This document shows, piece after piece, positions 13,054 to 26,294 of a DNA stretch of 64,000 nucleotides (position 1 is its first letter; every line of letters starts with the position of its first letter). Made by a program: the position numbers and the translations under genes. The stretch comes from Malus domestica. Taxonomy: Eukaryota > Streptophyta > Magnoliopsida > Rosales > Rosaceae. Below the pieces are notes generated by a model. It was not told where the DNA came from and made no database searches. It worked only from the letters and a program-made list of their open reading frames with translations. The stretch is from contig NC_091670.1 of assembly GCF_042453785.1 (NCBI RefSeq), positions 33,119,501 through 33,183,500 on the forward strand. Reading direction: 5' to 3'.

Positions 13054-13434
13054 TGTAAAACTTAAGAACTCTCAAGGTTTTACTTCAAGTTTCATACCTC
13101 TGCCAAGAGAGGCTGCATGTATTTATATTCATATTCAACTTACATCAGAAAATGAAAACCCTATTTACAATTCATGCAGCACGTGCTGCATGTGCTTGGG
13201 GAAATATAAAAACTAATAAGTCCATCCCTATTTACAGTGCATGTTGCACATGCTGAGGGCTTATATAAAACTAACAGTTCCATGACCATCTCCATGCTGC
13301 CCGTGCCTTTCTTGTCGAAGGCCACACATGATGTGGAGATAGAAAACTGATATAAAACTTGCAGTCCATACTTCTTGGTTCCCATATTCAAAATCTAGCT
13401 CTGCTTGGATAGGAGGCTCGAACTTGGTCTAACA
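13054..13434 (-). repeat. 3' LTR of the Copia element
   Basis: 381 bp, TG...CA ends, differing from the partner LTR by about two substitutions. The pol open frame runs about 40 bp into it. Confidence 0.95.
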
Positions 13435-16400
13435 GCCCCCCGCAAGCTGACAGGAGGAGAAACAACTGGAAGCTTGGAAACAAGATGCTTGAACCGTGAG
13501 GAGGACAAACCTTTGGTGAAGAGATCAGCAATCTGGTCTTGAGAACATATGAAATTCACAAGTAACTCTTGACGAACCACTTTCTCACGAACATAATGAT
13601 AGTCTACCTCCAAGTGCTTTGTACGGGAGTGAAACACGGGATTAGACGCGAGGGCAATGGAGGAAACATTGTCACACCAGATGGTTGGTCGATCAAGAAG
13701 TAGATGTAGGTCACGAAATAAAGACCGGAACCATGATAATTCTGCAGCAGTATAGGCAAGCTGCCTGTATTCAGCTTCTGAACTTAACCGACTGACAGTT
13801 TTGTGCTTTTTAGAACTCCAAGACACGAGATTGGATCCTAAGTAAATGCAGAAACCACCTGTGGAATGCCGTGTATCAGGATTCCCAGCGTAATCAGCGT
13901 CAGAATACGCTGTAAGATGTGCAGTACCAGGTGTATACACAAGACCATGGTTGTATGTGGATTTCACATAGTGAAGGATCCGTTTTACTGCCATCCAGTG
14001 AGTATTCTTTGGAGATTGCATGAACTGACATACCTGGTTTACTGCATAAGAGAGGTCTGGTCTCGTGATAGTTAGATACTGAAGTGCGCCGACAACACTT
14101 CGATACGTCTCAACATCGTCGTGTGGCTCACCATTGTAAGCACTAAGTTTCTGTCCGCAAGAGACTGGAGTGGAAATAGGTTTAGCATCCAAAAATTTTG
14201 TACGCTTCAGCAAGTCCACAGCATACTTGGCCTGATTCAAGTGCATTTGATCACCATGATAAGTTACTTCAACACCCAGAAAGTAATGAAGAGACCCCAA
14301 TTCCTTCATTGAAAACAAAGTTCCCAGTTGATGAATTAAACGGGACATGTGGGGAGTGCTATTCCCTGTCAACAATATATCATCTACATAGATCAATAAA
14401 ATCAAGTAGACACCAGAGTGATTGAAAACAAATAAACTGTAATCACACGTAGATGCTTGAAACCCTAATTGAAGCAAAAACTCTGAAAAACGTTGAAACC
14501 ACGCTCGTGGAGCTTGTTTCAAGCCGTATATACTGCGTTGCAATTTACAAACATGGTTGGGATGCTGCTCATCAATGAAACCTGCAGGTTGTCGCATATA
14601 TACTTCCTCCTTCAGAAAGCCATGCAGGAAAGCATTTTGTACATCCAATTGCCGGATGTGCCATTTATTTGAAACTGCCAAACTAAGAACAAGGCGTATA
14701 GTGCTGTGCTTGACCACAGGGCTAAAGGTCTCGGTGTAATCAAGTCCATGCTGTTGATGAAATCCATTTGCGACTAACCTCGCCTTGTGCCTCTCCAAAG
14801 AACCATCCGCTCGTCTTTTGATCTTAAAAACCCATTTATTTGGCAGCACATTCAGTTGTGAATGATAAGGAACAAGCTCCCACGTGCCACATCGTTGTAG
14901 TGCATTAAATTCTTGAACCATGGCGTCCCTCCATTTGTGGTGCTTGATTGCCTGACTGAAACATGTGGGTTCAACTAAAGGTTGATCAGTAGAGACATGC
15001 AAGGCATATTTAGGATTAGGTTTGTGGATGCCAGACTGTGATCGAGTCGTCATATGCGACCTTTGTACTGAGGCTTGATGAAGTGAAGCAGTGTCATGGT
15101 CTGATGGTGGGTGAGACTGAGACGTAGGTGACTCAACACTTGTGACTTGCTCATTTAAAATGTGGTTCGGGGAACTAGGGTTGGGAAGAAATAAGGTGGC
15201 TAGCGGGTTGGAAGGACAAGATAACACGGGATTTTGGGAAAAATTATTGGGATCAGGACTTTGCGGATTGGGCGTGGTTGAGGTTGGCTGTGATGGGATC
15301 ACTAAACATTGGTTATGGTTTGGCAAAGGTAAGGATGACAAGAGTATAGGAAATGTGAACAGAAGATCAGGGGATGTAAAACTACCTGTGTGATCAACGT
15401 TTTCCCGCAAGGATGTGAGTTCCTTAAATGGAAATGAGTCCTCATCGAATAGGACATGGCGAGACAAATAAATTCGTCTCGTGGACAGGTCCAAACATTT
15501 ATACCCTTGATGATTCAGTGAGTATCCTAAAAATACACATGGTTTGGACTTGGGTTGAAGTTTATTTTGTGCATAAGGAACAAGCCAAGGAAAGCACTTA
15601 CAACCAAACACTTTTAACATCTCATAGTGTGGAGGTTTTTGAAACAAGGTCTCATAGGGCGATTTATGAGACAAAACACGAGTTGGCAGTCTATTAATTA
15701 AATAGGTTGCCGTTGAACATGCATCAAACCAATATTTATTTGGAATGTGAGAGTGAGTAAGTAGGACAATACTTGTTTCAACAATATGGCGATGTTTTCT
15801 TTCTGCTAGGCCATTTTGCTCGGGATGTTTTGGACACGAAAACCTTTGAGAAATTCCATTTGTTGCAAGAAATCGTTGAAAACAGTGACTCTTGTACTCA
15901 ACCTCCTTCATCACATTGAAGGGTTTTAATGGAAGTATTAAACATATTTTCAACCTTAGCTTTAAATTGAACAAATATTTCAAACACTTCAGATTTATTT
16001 TTCATGGGAAAAATCCAAGAGTACCGAGAATAATCATCCACAAACAAAACATAATATTGAAAACCTTCAATTGAAATAACGGGAGAACACCAAACATCGG
16101 AATGTAAAAGTTGTAAGGGAAATTGAGAAACAGACTCTGAAGTACTAAATGGTAACTTAGTACTTTTTCCTAAAGGACACGACGGACAAAACGTGACATC
16201 AACAGTACCATGAATTGGTACTTGTTTGTTTGAGATTAAAAACTTGATAATAGAGAATGCAGGATGACCAAGACGTGAATGCCATTTCGGAGCCGAGACT
16301 CGAATGCCTAGACATACTGAAATAGGGTTTATGAACTGTCCACCACCACCAACAAATGGGTATAAGCCATTCTCACATCTCCCGCGGAAAAGCGTCTTCC

Positions 16401-17709
16401 GGGTCTTGAGGTCCTTAACAAGAAAAAAATGAGGAAAGATGAGTAAATAGCACTTGTTGTCTAATGTAAATCTGTGTGCAGAAATAATGTTGGTTGAGGC
16501 AGTGGGGCATCTTAGAATATTTGGCAGTTTAAATGAGCAAGATTGTGTTTGTAGATGATTCGAACCTATATGAGAAATAGAGAGGCCAGTATCATTACCT
16601 ACACCACCCACATTCTGATTACCATTGTATTCTTTTGGGTTTACCAAATTCTGGATGTCAGGAGTCACATGAGCGTTAGCACCAGTGTCCAAAAGCCACT
16701 GTCCATTGTTCTGATGATTAAACGGAACCGGAGTTGTTACCATGGCAGTGAGCTGTTTTGTTGGAATCCTCCCTTCATAGGCTGCATTCATTCGTTGATA
16801 ACAATCAAGGGCAGGATGACCTTGTTTTCCACAAATCTGGCATGTGATACGGTCTCCTGTGAGAGTGAGTTTCTCACCATTGTAGGTCGAGTTGGGCCGT
16901 TGATTATTGTTGAGAGGAAAGAACCCCCGCGGGTTGACACCACCACCACGTGCATACTGAAACGCACCACGTCCATTTCCACGAAGTCGTCCACCACGAC
17001 CTCTGGCAGTGACAAAGGCATTCACCGGAGCAGCCTCCATAGGCTGAGCATTCTGTGCAGCCATGCGTCTCTCGGTGGTCAGTAGGAGGGCCTCAAGGGT
17101 AGGGTACGCGATTGGAGTATCGCGTGCTTGAGCAGCACTCACTGTCATTTCATATGTAGGGCCCAAATTGTTCAAGATAATTTGGACGAGTTCATCATCA
17201 TTCACGGGGTTGCCAGCTAGGGCAAGGTTATCAGTGATCGAGTTCATGCGATCAAGATAATCAGCAATAGACATGTCACCTTTCTTAGTTTGCATCAGTT
17301 CATTGCGAAGAAACAAAATACGATTTTGGGATGTAGAAGCATACCGTTGTTCCAGAGCCTCCCAGGTGTCATGAGAGGACCTCTTGCTGGCGACGACGGA
17401 CAACACAGATGGCGTAAGAGAGCCATTGATCCAGCTCAGGATCATTTGATCATGCTGCACCCATGTTGTGTAGGTTGGGTTGACAGCTGCAGCATCAGGA
17501 AGATGTTTGGGTGGACATACGATGGACCCATCAACATATCCCATCAGGTTACGACTCTTGAGTATAGGAAGGATCTGAGCCAACCACAGAGGATAGTTGG
17601 TTCTATCCAGTTTGATATTAACAACCGTTGTCATGGATGAGTAGGAATTCATGGCAGAGTTTGAAAGAGAGTTGGGAGAGGTTGCAGCGCCGTTGGTAGC
17701 GTCAGCCAT
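13395..17709 (-). pseudogene. Copia gag-pol polyprotein with a single frameshift
   Basis: Two overlapping frames cover the whole polyprotein. 17709-15898 carries gag (start MADATNGAATS), a CCHC knuckle CQICGKQGHPALDC, the protease motif WLLDTGANAHVT, and the integrase HHCC zinc region and first catalytic part, ending at CDEGG followed by a stop. 15983-13395 resumes with EYKSHCFQRFLA and carries the integrase remainder, RT (YVDDILLTG), and RNase H (SDADYAGN, KHLEVDYHYVREK). The break is explained by one extra T (AA on the plus strand at 15900-15901), after which the other frame continues at the next codon. Apart from this the polyprotein of roughly 1440 residues is open. The product would be needed for copying the element; as it stands it is defective unless frameshifting occurs. 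Confidence 0.93.
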
Positions 17710-17766
17710 GGAAAGAAAAAAAAAATTGAGGATCTAAGTCGTTAGACTGCTAGGGCTCGTATACCA

Positions 17767-18147
17767 TGTAAAACTTAAGAACTCTCAAGGTTTTACTTCA
17801 AGTTTCATACCTCTGCCAAGAGAGGCTGCATGTATTTATATTCATATTCAACTTACATCAGAAAATGAAAACCCTATTTACAATTCATGCAGCACGTGCT
17901 GCATGTGCTTGAGGAAATATAAAAACTAATAAGTCCATCCCTATTTACAGTGCATGTTGCACATGCTGAGGGCTTATATAAAACTAACAGTTCCATGACC
18001 ATCTCCATGCTGCCCGTGCCTTTCTTGTCGAAGGCCACACATGATGTGGAGATAGAAAACTGATATAAAACTTGCAGTCCATACTTCTTGGTTCCCATAT
18101 TCAAAATCTAGCTCTGCTTGGATAGGAGGCTCGGACTTGGTCTAACA
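17767..18147 (-). repeat. 5' LTR of the Copia element
   Basis: 381 bp, followed on the minus strand directly by the primer-binding site and then by the gag ATG at 17709. Confidence 0.95.
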
Positions 18148-18152
18148 ATAAC

Positions 18153-19651
18153 ATCTCAGCTTCCTTGAGCAATAACAAGGTAATCGTGGAGTGCGCTTTT
18201 CCTTGAGGTAATAGATCGGGCAGGAAAACTATCTAAGAAGTAAGCGGGGAGAGGGAAGACCCTGAGAGGTTACAGGTTTCTTCTGCGTAAGTAAATAAGT
18301 GTCTGCATATGAGTGACACACAATGGCAATACTCTAGGTTAATAGGTTTCCTCCCCACTCGTTTCAGTGGTTTAACCTAAGAGTGAAGAACAAAAATACC
18401 ACATATAATGGAAAGAAACATTCGCTACAATATCAATTCTCATTTAAAGCATAGAACTAAAATGACATCCTTAATGACAATGATATGAGTAATACAACAA
18501 CGTCTGCAAAATAGTTATTGCGTAAAACGAGGTTTCCAAGATCTTGGTGCTTTTTCATTGCCTTAAAACGCTTGATTTTATGAGGTCATGAGCAGACTGC
18601 AATGAAGAAGCACTAAGATCTTGAAATTTCGAGATATTCGCAACAACTATTAAAAACCTATAAACAAACTGATTCAAGAAATCAAGACTCGTACATAGTG
18701 GGAGTCCTAGAGTTATATTTATTAAATACAAGAAAAATATGGGAGTTCACGAGTTCGATGCACCGACTTGGTGACTCTGCTTGGCTATGGCCACTGTTAG
18801 GGTAAAATTCTTCTTAGTCTCTCTGGACCTGAAAGAAATGAATAACCTTGACTTGTCACCAATTGTATTTCTTTTAAAAAAGAAAAAAAAAGAAAAAAAA
18901 AAGTATTTTCTTTTTCTTCCTCAATGGTGTTTTTTATTTTTATTTTATTTAAATTTATTGGTTTCTGGCATCGATTAATTGATGTTGGCTATAAATATCT
19001 TTTGGTGTTTTTTTTAATGTTAATCGCGTGTGCAAAGCTTGCTTCTGTATTTCTCCCTTCAATAACAAAGCTGTTTCACTTTTCTTTTTGTTACTAATTC
19101 CTCATAAAACACTAAATTTTCTTATGCTTCGACGTATGTCTTACATGTCATTGTGTGGAAGAGAATTAGAGCATACTAAAAACAATGTGCGGAGGAGAAT
19201 GACTTTTGATGAAAATGTTTTTCAAACTAATTCTTAGTAAAAATACAAATTGAATCTTGAAAAAAGCATTTCAAGTGCTTTCTACCAGAAGTACATAACT
19301 GGTTCTTTTTGGAGGCAACATTTTAAATGTTTTTCGAACTCAAAATCATTCTATTTAAAAATATTTTCAAACGGGTGATGCTCATCTGCACACGAAAAAT
19401 AAATGTTGAGATTTAACTAAATTTCAATTGGCCAAATCTCAATAGTTCATTCGTGAAAAATGGTGCAGTAAAGAGAATTAGACCCAAGTCTAGTCAACCT
19501 GAGAGGACTTTGCTAACTTGTGGAATGGGCGGAGGACTTGGTATTTTCGACCCCATCGATTTCCTAGCGAGCTTCAGCTTCTTATATATGGACTTGTATG
19601 CTCACCTCAGTAGCCAGCCATCTGCAACAAAAAAAGAAAAACTTCATAAAA
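18153..19651. other. Gene-free stretch between the Copia element and Helitron-like element A
   Basis: AT-rich, no recognised coding or repeat family. Small open frames at 18781-18978 and 19453-19662 run through A- or T-rich sequence and are not supported. Confidence 0.5.
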
Positions 19652-19960
19652 ATAGAAATTAGGCATGCGCGTTGCCGCGAGAACCAGCTGTTTCAGGCAT
19701 AATCGGATGAATAAAACACATTTAAGTCGAATAAATTCAACACAATTATGAACAAACAAAGGGATACATGAGTGAATGAGGTCGATAAGATAAGCAACTT
19801 AGCTTTTATATAGATTCAACTGAGCATGGCTTATTCAAGGGTTAAAAGAGCAGTTAAACTGATTGAAATAAAAACAGTTACAACAAATGACTTGTACTCT
19901 AGAGTTTCGTTCACCAAAATCACTTCTCATTCCTAAAATTAGGCAAATTCCCAACAATAA

Positions 19961-20123
19961 AGGTCGTACCCAGTGCACAAGGCTCCCGCTTTACGCAGGG
20001 TCTGGGAGAGGTGAATGTCGGCTAGCCTTACCCCCATTTATGGAGAGGCTGCTCCCAAGTCTCGAACCCGAGACCTACCGCTCATGGGCGAAGGCACTTG
20101 CCATCGCACCAAGTGCGACCTCT
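19961..20123 (-). mobile_element. Au-like SINE, full length, with 17-bp target duplication
   Basis: On the minus strand it begins GGTCGCACTTGGTGCGATGG (tRNA-like A-box region), has a B box GGTTCGAGAC type motif in CTCGGGTTCGAGACTTGG, and ends GCACTGGGTACGACC, as known for Au SINEs. It is flanked by a perfect direct repeat CAAATTCCCAACAATAA (19944-19960 and 20124-20140). It is a pol III-type retroelement and not a functional tRNA. It lies inside Helitron-like element A. Confidence 0.92.
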
Positions 20124-20837
20124 CAAATTCCCAACAATAACAAAAAAAAAAATCTCTTGGATTTCACTCACTTAATCATAGGCATCCAATCATCCGCAAC
20201 AAATGCAGAAAGAAGCAGAAATCACCTTGAGACAATACAGAGTCCACTGTTGCTACCTCGGCAGCATGACACAGTTTGGGCAACAAAGAGCATAAAAAGG
20301 AACATAATTTCCAAGCAAGCAGAGTAATTGCAGAGCTATAAGTTTGTGATGAGCTAAAACAGCTACCTGTTAAAGTACATACAAAGTTTTCTCAGAATTC
20401 AAACACAAAAAACAATCAATCAACAGACAAATTTTAAGGCTCAAAGGTACCAGCCAGGTGAAGTGCAGTGAATTCAAAGTTGGCGCAGGATAGAAGGACC
20501 TTGTTTCAGAAAGGAAAGATGTGATCGCCTTTGTGATGTTTACTTTTGTGCTTATCCTTTGTCTTCTTTTCTGAGGCAAAATATGTCAATGTGATAAGTA
20601 ATTTCCCATAAAGAATCTCATCCTCAATAGGCTAAAAAAACTACAATGGTTAGTCAAATAATGTACTTTCATGTAGTTAATCTCCTAGGTTTGTGTTCAC
20701 TTTTTCAATATCAAAACAACTCGATGAAACAATGTTTTCCCATACTCTACAAACACCGAATGTGCCCGATAAACCACTAACAATGCCATTACTCTAATTC
20801 GACTGCAGAGTGAGAGTTAAGAAAAGAAGATACTCAC

Positions 20838-20893
20838 AGCCCAAAACGGATGACATCACCAACACGTAAATCCACATAAACCTTTTTGTTCAC
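20838..20893 (-). pseudogene. Captured exon of an FHA-domain gene (kanadaptin-like)
   Basis: A 56-bp exon with an AG acceptor and GTGAGT donor encodes VNKKVYVDLRVGDVIRFG, which fits the end of a forkhead-associated domain (strand, then GDVIRFG). From memory the closest family is the plant kanadaptin-like FHA protein; this is not certain. No other exon of the gene was recognised. Confidence 0.45.
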
Positions 20894-21748
20894 CTGATTA
20901 TTAGGCAAGAGAAAACCATTAGGAACAATCAAGAGCCTTTGTATAGCTTCTGTCTCTGTACCAAGAGGAACGACTTACATGCTTCTGTCTCTGTACTACA
21001 TGCAATGAAGGTATAGCTTGGATACCGGACTTGCTCCTAGCTTGAGCTGTTTCCAAAGAAGGAAAATTTAACATTATTTTGTAATAAATTGCAGAGTGCC
21101 TTGCACAGCTCTCCATGCTGCAGAAGAAAATAAAAACAACGAACCAATGATGCACGATGATAAAATCGTGGGACAAAATCAAAAGGTAATATCCAGAGAA
21201 CTCGTGGTGACACTATTGACCTATAGTGTGCAGACTGAATTGCCCTTCAATTCTTATCAATCATAAACAAAAATCTTTTAAACGACAACCATACAGAAAA
21301 TGCAGCTCGTACATCACAGACAACAACACATGCATGACTATTCAATCAGTACCCGCATCCAAAACTGTACATGCATGAATATTTTTCCATTCCAGCTAGT
21401 ACATCACAGACAACCATACAGGAAATACAGAGATGAAAAAAGAAAGCTGAGTCCAGTAGATCATGCATTGATTTGTACGTAAGACAACTTCGAAACATTA
21501 ACCGCAATGAAGCAAAACAAAAAAGTACTACTGCACACCACAGATTGGCCAAAAAAACGCATAAGATCAGGAGAATTTGCATATGCAAAGAACATTGACA
21601 TCCTGATAAAACAAAACATACAAATAGAATTAATATTACCAGCCGAATCAAGATTACAAACCACAGACATTAGCAACAAAAACCTCAAAACCAATTCCTC
21701 AGACACTCCAAAAAAACAACTCAAAATCCATTAAAAGTACAAAAATCA

Positions 21749-21961
<213 letters not shown>

Positions 21962-22120
21962 CTAAGAACCAAGTTAGCATCCATAGGCACAACCCAACAG
22001 TCTCAAGAATTTTGTTCCAAGTATAGTCTACCTTTCATTTTCAAAATAAAACATCTTCATCTACCAGGTAAATGATAACATAAAGTATCATTTTCAATCT
22101 ACAGAATTTTGTAATCGAAC

Positions 22121-22122
<2 letters not shown>

Positions 22123-22154
<32 letters not shown>
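22123..22154. repeat. (AT)16 microsatellite
   Basis: Uninterrupted AT dinucleotide run. Confidence 0.9.
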
Positions 22155-22156
<2 letters not shown>

Positions 22157-22159
22157 AGA

Positions 22160-23990
22160 AAAATCAACTATTTCCCTAGTACTAACAAAATTAGTAGTGT
22201 ATATACGTAATATATATATGTAAGTACACTTTTGGATTTGAAGAATTTCTCCTTGGATAATAAAATTGCAGGGTAAAACATACTTGAACCATTTCACTGA
22301 CGAAGTTGAAACCTCCAGGTCCATAATGGATTCACTAATAACCTGTCTAGTTTTGGTATGAAGGAAGAAGAATATGAACATTATGTAAGATCATAGCATT
22401 AAGTTTTCTCTATTAAGTTTGGAAATATATGTACACGGGTATGTATTTATGAATGTATGTATCAGACCAGTTGTCCAGCGCAAGCAAAGGCAATGCCACC
22501 ACAGGTTACAGATACAATAACGACCACCAAATCTGATATTAATCTACAATTTGGCCAGACGGGTATTTTGCTACCAAGGCAAAATTCTCAATAGCCCAAG
22601 CATCAGCCTATCATATGAAGAAATATTCATAAGGGAAAAGGTAAGCTTAAACAGGATTTCATATGTATGAACTCACTCTTTGATACTTAATTACTCGTCC
22701 TATTACCAAATAGCTATTGGAAATGGTTGAGTTATAAAACTTGACTATAAACAGGCCCGACTCTTATCAAATAGCTCTCAAAAATTCGATATGTAAAAAC
22801 TGAAACAAAAAAATAGATCCCAAATCTTATCCAACAACGAACAATGAACCAAAGTTACATGAACAAAAACAATACCAACATTTCAAGCTGTACAAAACTA
22901 AACCCATTCAGGAAAGCACAAAGTCATACATCCAATCCTGTCCCATTCAAAATTCCAATACTCGATTCTAAAGAATAAAAAGAACAATAGCATTCAAAAT
23001 CAATAATTGTAAAGAATACCAACGGCAATAGCATTCAAAATCAATAGTTCGCAAGTCTCCAACCTGCATAGCAAAATGCAAAGAGAGCAAAAGTCTCCAA
23101 CTCTCCAACCAACATAACAAAATGTCAAAAATCAAAATGCCTTAATGGCATTAGTACAACACAAAGTTCAAAATATTAGCAATAAATTTAAAAATGCCTT
23201 ATCTAATATCATTGAGGGCATAAGTTGGAAGAGAAGACAAAAAACGAAAAGGGGTTGATGCAGGCAGTGTAAAAAGCATAAGAGAGGAAAGATACCCAAA
23301 ACCAATCACAAATTATAGTGAAAATTCGTGTTATAGCAACCCTAAATTCAAAAAATTTCTCTCGTTTTCCATATTTTCTCATCAAACAAACCACATATTC
23401 ATATAAAATCAGAAAAGTAAAATTACCAATAGTAGCATGCTCTGGGGCTCGTATGACGGCGTTCCTTCGCCCACAGCGGTGTCGAGATTGCTTTCTGCAG
23501 CAAGGATTACAAAGGAAGTCCGTAAAATTCATCGACAACTGCAAGAAAACAAAACCACCAAAAGTCAGAGATTTCCAAAACCGAAAAGAAATGAGAGAGA
23601 CAGAGAGAGAGAGAGATTGGAGTACCGTAAGTGCATAAACATATTGGAAAAACAATTGCACGGCAATTACTACAACTTGAATCAAAATTCCACTGTTCAT
23701 TACACATTGCTTTGGAATTGTGTAAGTAGAGAAAGAATTGGAGTTCTTAAAGAGTGTTGGCGAACTGAATATCAGATTCGAGCGCCTTGAGAGATTCATT
23801 GAAGGATTTCGTTCAACGTTTATCAAATGTCAGTAAATTCTGTAATGTACATGGAAAAATCTAGAAATATTGAGATGAACAAAAATAAGTGAATCAAACG
23901 ACTGTAATTTTGAAATATCATCTATTAGCTAAAACGACATTTTTCCATCAAAATAACATAACCCCAAAGAAAAAATGGAAATTGGGAACG
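22160..23990. other. Interior of Helitron-like element A without a recognised gene
   Basis: One exon-like piece at about 23426-23500 (minus strand) has an AG acceptor and GTAATT donor but none of its three frames was recognised. An AGAGAAAGAATTGGAGTTCTT block occurs twice (about 23729 and 24124), on either side of the truncated SINE. Confidence 0.4.
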
Positions 23991-24005
23991 GCCCATAATC
24001 TGAAA

Positions 24006-24076
24006 GGTCGTACCCAGTGCACAAGGCTCCCGCTTTACGCAGGGTCTGGGAGAGGTGAATGTCGGCTAGCCTTACC
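24006..24076 (-). mobile_element. 5'-truncated Au-like SINE
   Basis: The last ~70 bp (3' half) of the same SINE as at 19961-20123, nearly identical. It is flanked by a direct repeat CATAATCTGAAA (left about 23994-24005, right about 24079-24090). Presence of a target duplication around a half-element means it was truncated on insertion, not by later deletion. Confidence 0.82.
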
Positions 24077-24535
24077 CCCATAATCTGAAAATTTACAAAA
24101 ATTAACAGAAACGGATGAAATATGAGAGAAAGAATTGGAGTTCTTACAAAGTGTCAATGAAATTTTAGAAGAAGAACTCGATTTTCCTGATCGTTTTTAC
24201 TCTTTTCTCATCCCTCCCATAAAAAATCCTAAACACTCATCACTCCACCCACCTCAAATCCTCTCTCTGAAAATAGCAAAAATATATGACCCTTTCTCTC
24301 TCTGTAATCTGAAGAAAAATCTGATCAAAATTTATAAAATTAGTTTTTGGTTTTGTAAAAGTGTGGACAGTTAGAAGGGAATTTGTAGAGAGAAGAAGGG
24401 TAACGTTTTCAGTAGATGGGAAGCAAAGCCATATATGTAGCTCGGTTCGTTTAGAACCAACGATCATCCACACAAAACTTTGACTTACACAAAAACCGAT
24501 TCAAAAAACCAAAACAGATACCCAAAATTATAACC

Positions 24536-24800
24536 TGTTGAGCCCAACTACTGGAAGCCCGAGCCCAATACTCTCTCTTGCGAGTGGGCCGTACCTGATC
24601 CATCTTTTGGTCCATATAGAGCTAGGGTTACTTATCTTCAGAATATAAATATGTAATATTGTGGACTGAGAGGAGGAATGAATGACTGAATGAAACTTTC
24701 TACTTTTTCCCTTATTCTTCTTTCCTTATCTCCTTCAATTTCTGCACTGTTTTCTATTGAATCTAACTTCTCAAGACACCCGAGCCCATTAGTCGTATCA
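24536..24800 (+). repeat. 5' LTR of the Gypsy element (intact)
   Basis: 265 bp with TG...CA ends. It is the uninterrupted reference copy that shows the pre-insertion sequence AATATAAA^TATGTAAT of Helitron-like element B. Confidence 0.95.
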
Positions 24801-24802
24801 AC

Positions 24803-24815
24803 TGGTATCAGAGCC
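24803..24815 (+). other. Primer-binding site (initiator Met-tRNA)
   Basis: TGGTATCAGAGCC, two bases after the 5' LTR end; the classic plant LTR-retrotransposon site. Confidence 0.9.
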
Positions 24816-24825
24816 CGTCGATTCG

Positions 24826-26212
24826 ATGGGCAAAAACCCGCATACCGCCACCTCCGACCCTGACGCCGCCGCTGCAGCGGCTGATGTGCGCCAGGAGCAC
24901 CTGCGAACACAAGTCGACGACTTGGGTGACTCCGTAGCCGCACTGGAATCCCAACATACCAACCTGCAAAAATCTATGGAGTCCCTGAACAACGCAAACA
25001 CTACCTTTCAGAATACTATGACTTCACAATTTGTAGCCTTCCAATCTCTCATGTTAGAAGAGCTCCGCCTCATCAAATCGGGATTTCCACCTCCCACCCT
25101 CGCCCAAACAGCCCATCCACACCCACCCAACCCGTCACCCTCCCATCCCCACCCTCGCCCTCCGCCAGCTTCTTTTACCACCACCCAAACCTCAAACCCG
25201 ACCCCACCCCCTTCATTTCGATCCCTATTCGCCAATACCAGTGCTCAATCTTCGAGCCTCGCCCATCTTCCTACCTACCTCACCACCACCCTACCCGCTC
25301 CCCTTCCAACTACTATGGCCACCCGCCCCAACCCCTATCATTGTGGGTCTCCATCCCCTTTCACGCCACACACCCCGTCCTTTTTTTCCGCACACTCCCA
25401 GTCTTTCCACCTAAGCCCATCTACGACTGCGGCCCCATTTCCACCCAACCCCTCACATACCACCCAACTCACCTTACCATCACCCCCATTCCCACCTTAA
25501 ATCCATAAAAATGGAACTGCCACGATTCAATGGCGAAGATCCCTACGGCTGGTTAGCCATGGCAGAACGCTACCTCGACTACTATGAGGTACCCCCAAAT
25601 CAGTGGGTTCTCGTGGCTGCGTGCAATTTTGGGGCTGATGCCTCCATCTGGATGAGAGGATTTGAGCAACGATACGGTCGAGACAACTGGAGCCTCTTTG
25701 TGGATATGTTGTTCCAACGTTTCGGGGGAGGTGACCGTGCCAACATCGAATCCCAGCTCACTCATATCCAGCAAAAATCTTCAGTGGAGGATTATTTGGC
25801 AGATTTCACACGGCTCTCTTGGCGAGTAACCGACTGGACGGAAAACCAACTGAAACACGTGTTTTTCGGAGGTCTGAAAGACGACATTCGCCTCGACGTC
25901 CTGGCCCGCGAACTAGATTCACTACACCACGCTAAAAAATTGGCCAAAATCTTCGAAACCAAACTTCATGCCAAACGTTCCACTCGACCACAATTTCCAC
26001 GGCCTTACCTATCCACTACCACCAACCCACACACCTCCACCCACACTTCTTCCCAAACAACCACACCACGACCCCCAACCTTGGCCAGTGCACCCTTCAA
26101 ACGCCTCACTCCGGCGGTAGTGCAAGACAAAAGAAGGAAAATGAGTGTTTCAGCTGTAATGAACCTTACACCCCCACCCACAAATGTAAAACACCCACCT
26201 TGCTCTTGCTAG
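24826..26212 (+). pseudogene. Gypsy gag (frameshifted)
   Basis: The ATG at 24826 opens a frame with an Ala-rich start and a coiled-coil-like segment (VRQEHLRTQVDDLGDSVAAL), then a long Pro/Ser/Thr-rich linker ending at a stop near 25498. A second frame from 25511 carries the retrotransposon gag domain (FNGEDPYGWLAMAERYLDYY, then the FQRFGGGDRANIESQL region). The zinc knuckle CFSCNEPYTPTHKC is in yet another frame near 26146. At least two indels therefore separate the pieces. Confidence 0.85.
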
Positions 26213-26294
26213 ACACCACTCAAACCGAGGAGACTCCCCAAAGTATCACGACTGCCAAGAGGACCCTAGTCCCGATGCCGACCCCACATGTCAC

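Larger units (their letters stand above)
13054..18147 (-). mobile_element. Copia LTR retrotransposon, near-intact and young (Ale/Retrofit-like)
   Basis: Two 381-bp direct LTRs (13054-13434 and 17767-18147) begin TGTAAAAC and end TCTAACA. They are flanked by a perfect 5-bp target duplication ATAAC (13049-13053 and 18148-18152). By eye the LTRs differ at only two positions, so insertion was recent. A primer-binding site TGGTATACGAGCC directly abuts the 5' LTR (minus strand, from 17766); it resembles the initiator-Met type with two bases swapped. A G-rich polypurine tract lies beside the 3' LTR at about 13435-13441. The body encodes gag, protease, integrase, reverse transcriptase and RNase H in Copia order. 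Confidence 0.96.

Noticed and set aside
20040..20123. tRNA gene on the minus strand
   Set aside because: Only A- and B-box similarity; the sequence is the tRNA-like head of a SINE with a target duplication.
23209..23826. Minus-strand open frame of 205 residues in element A
   Set aside because: No recognised domain; the reading crosses likely intron boundaries around the exon-like piece at about 23426-23500.
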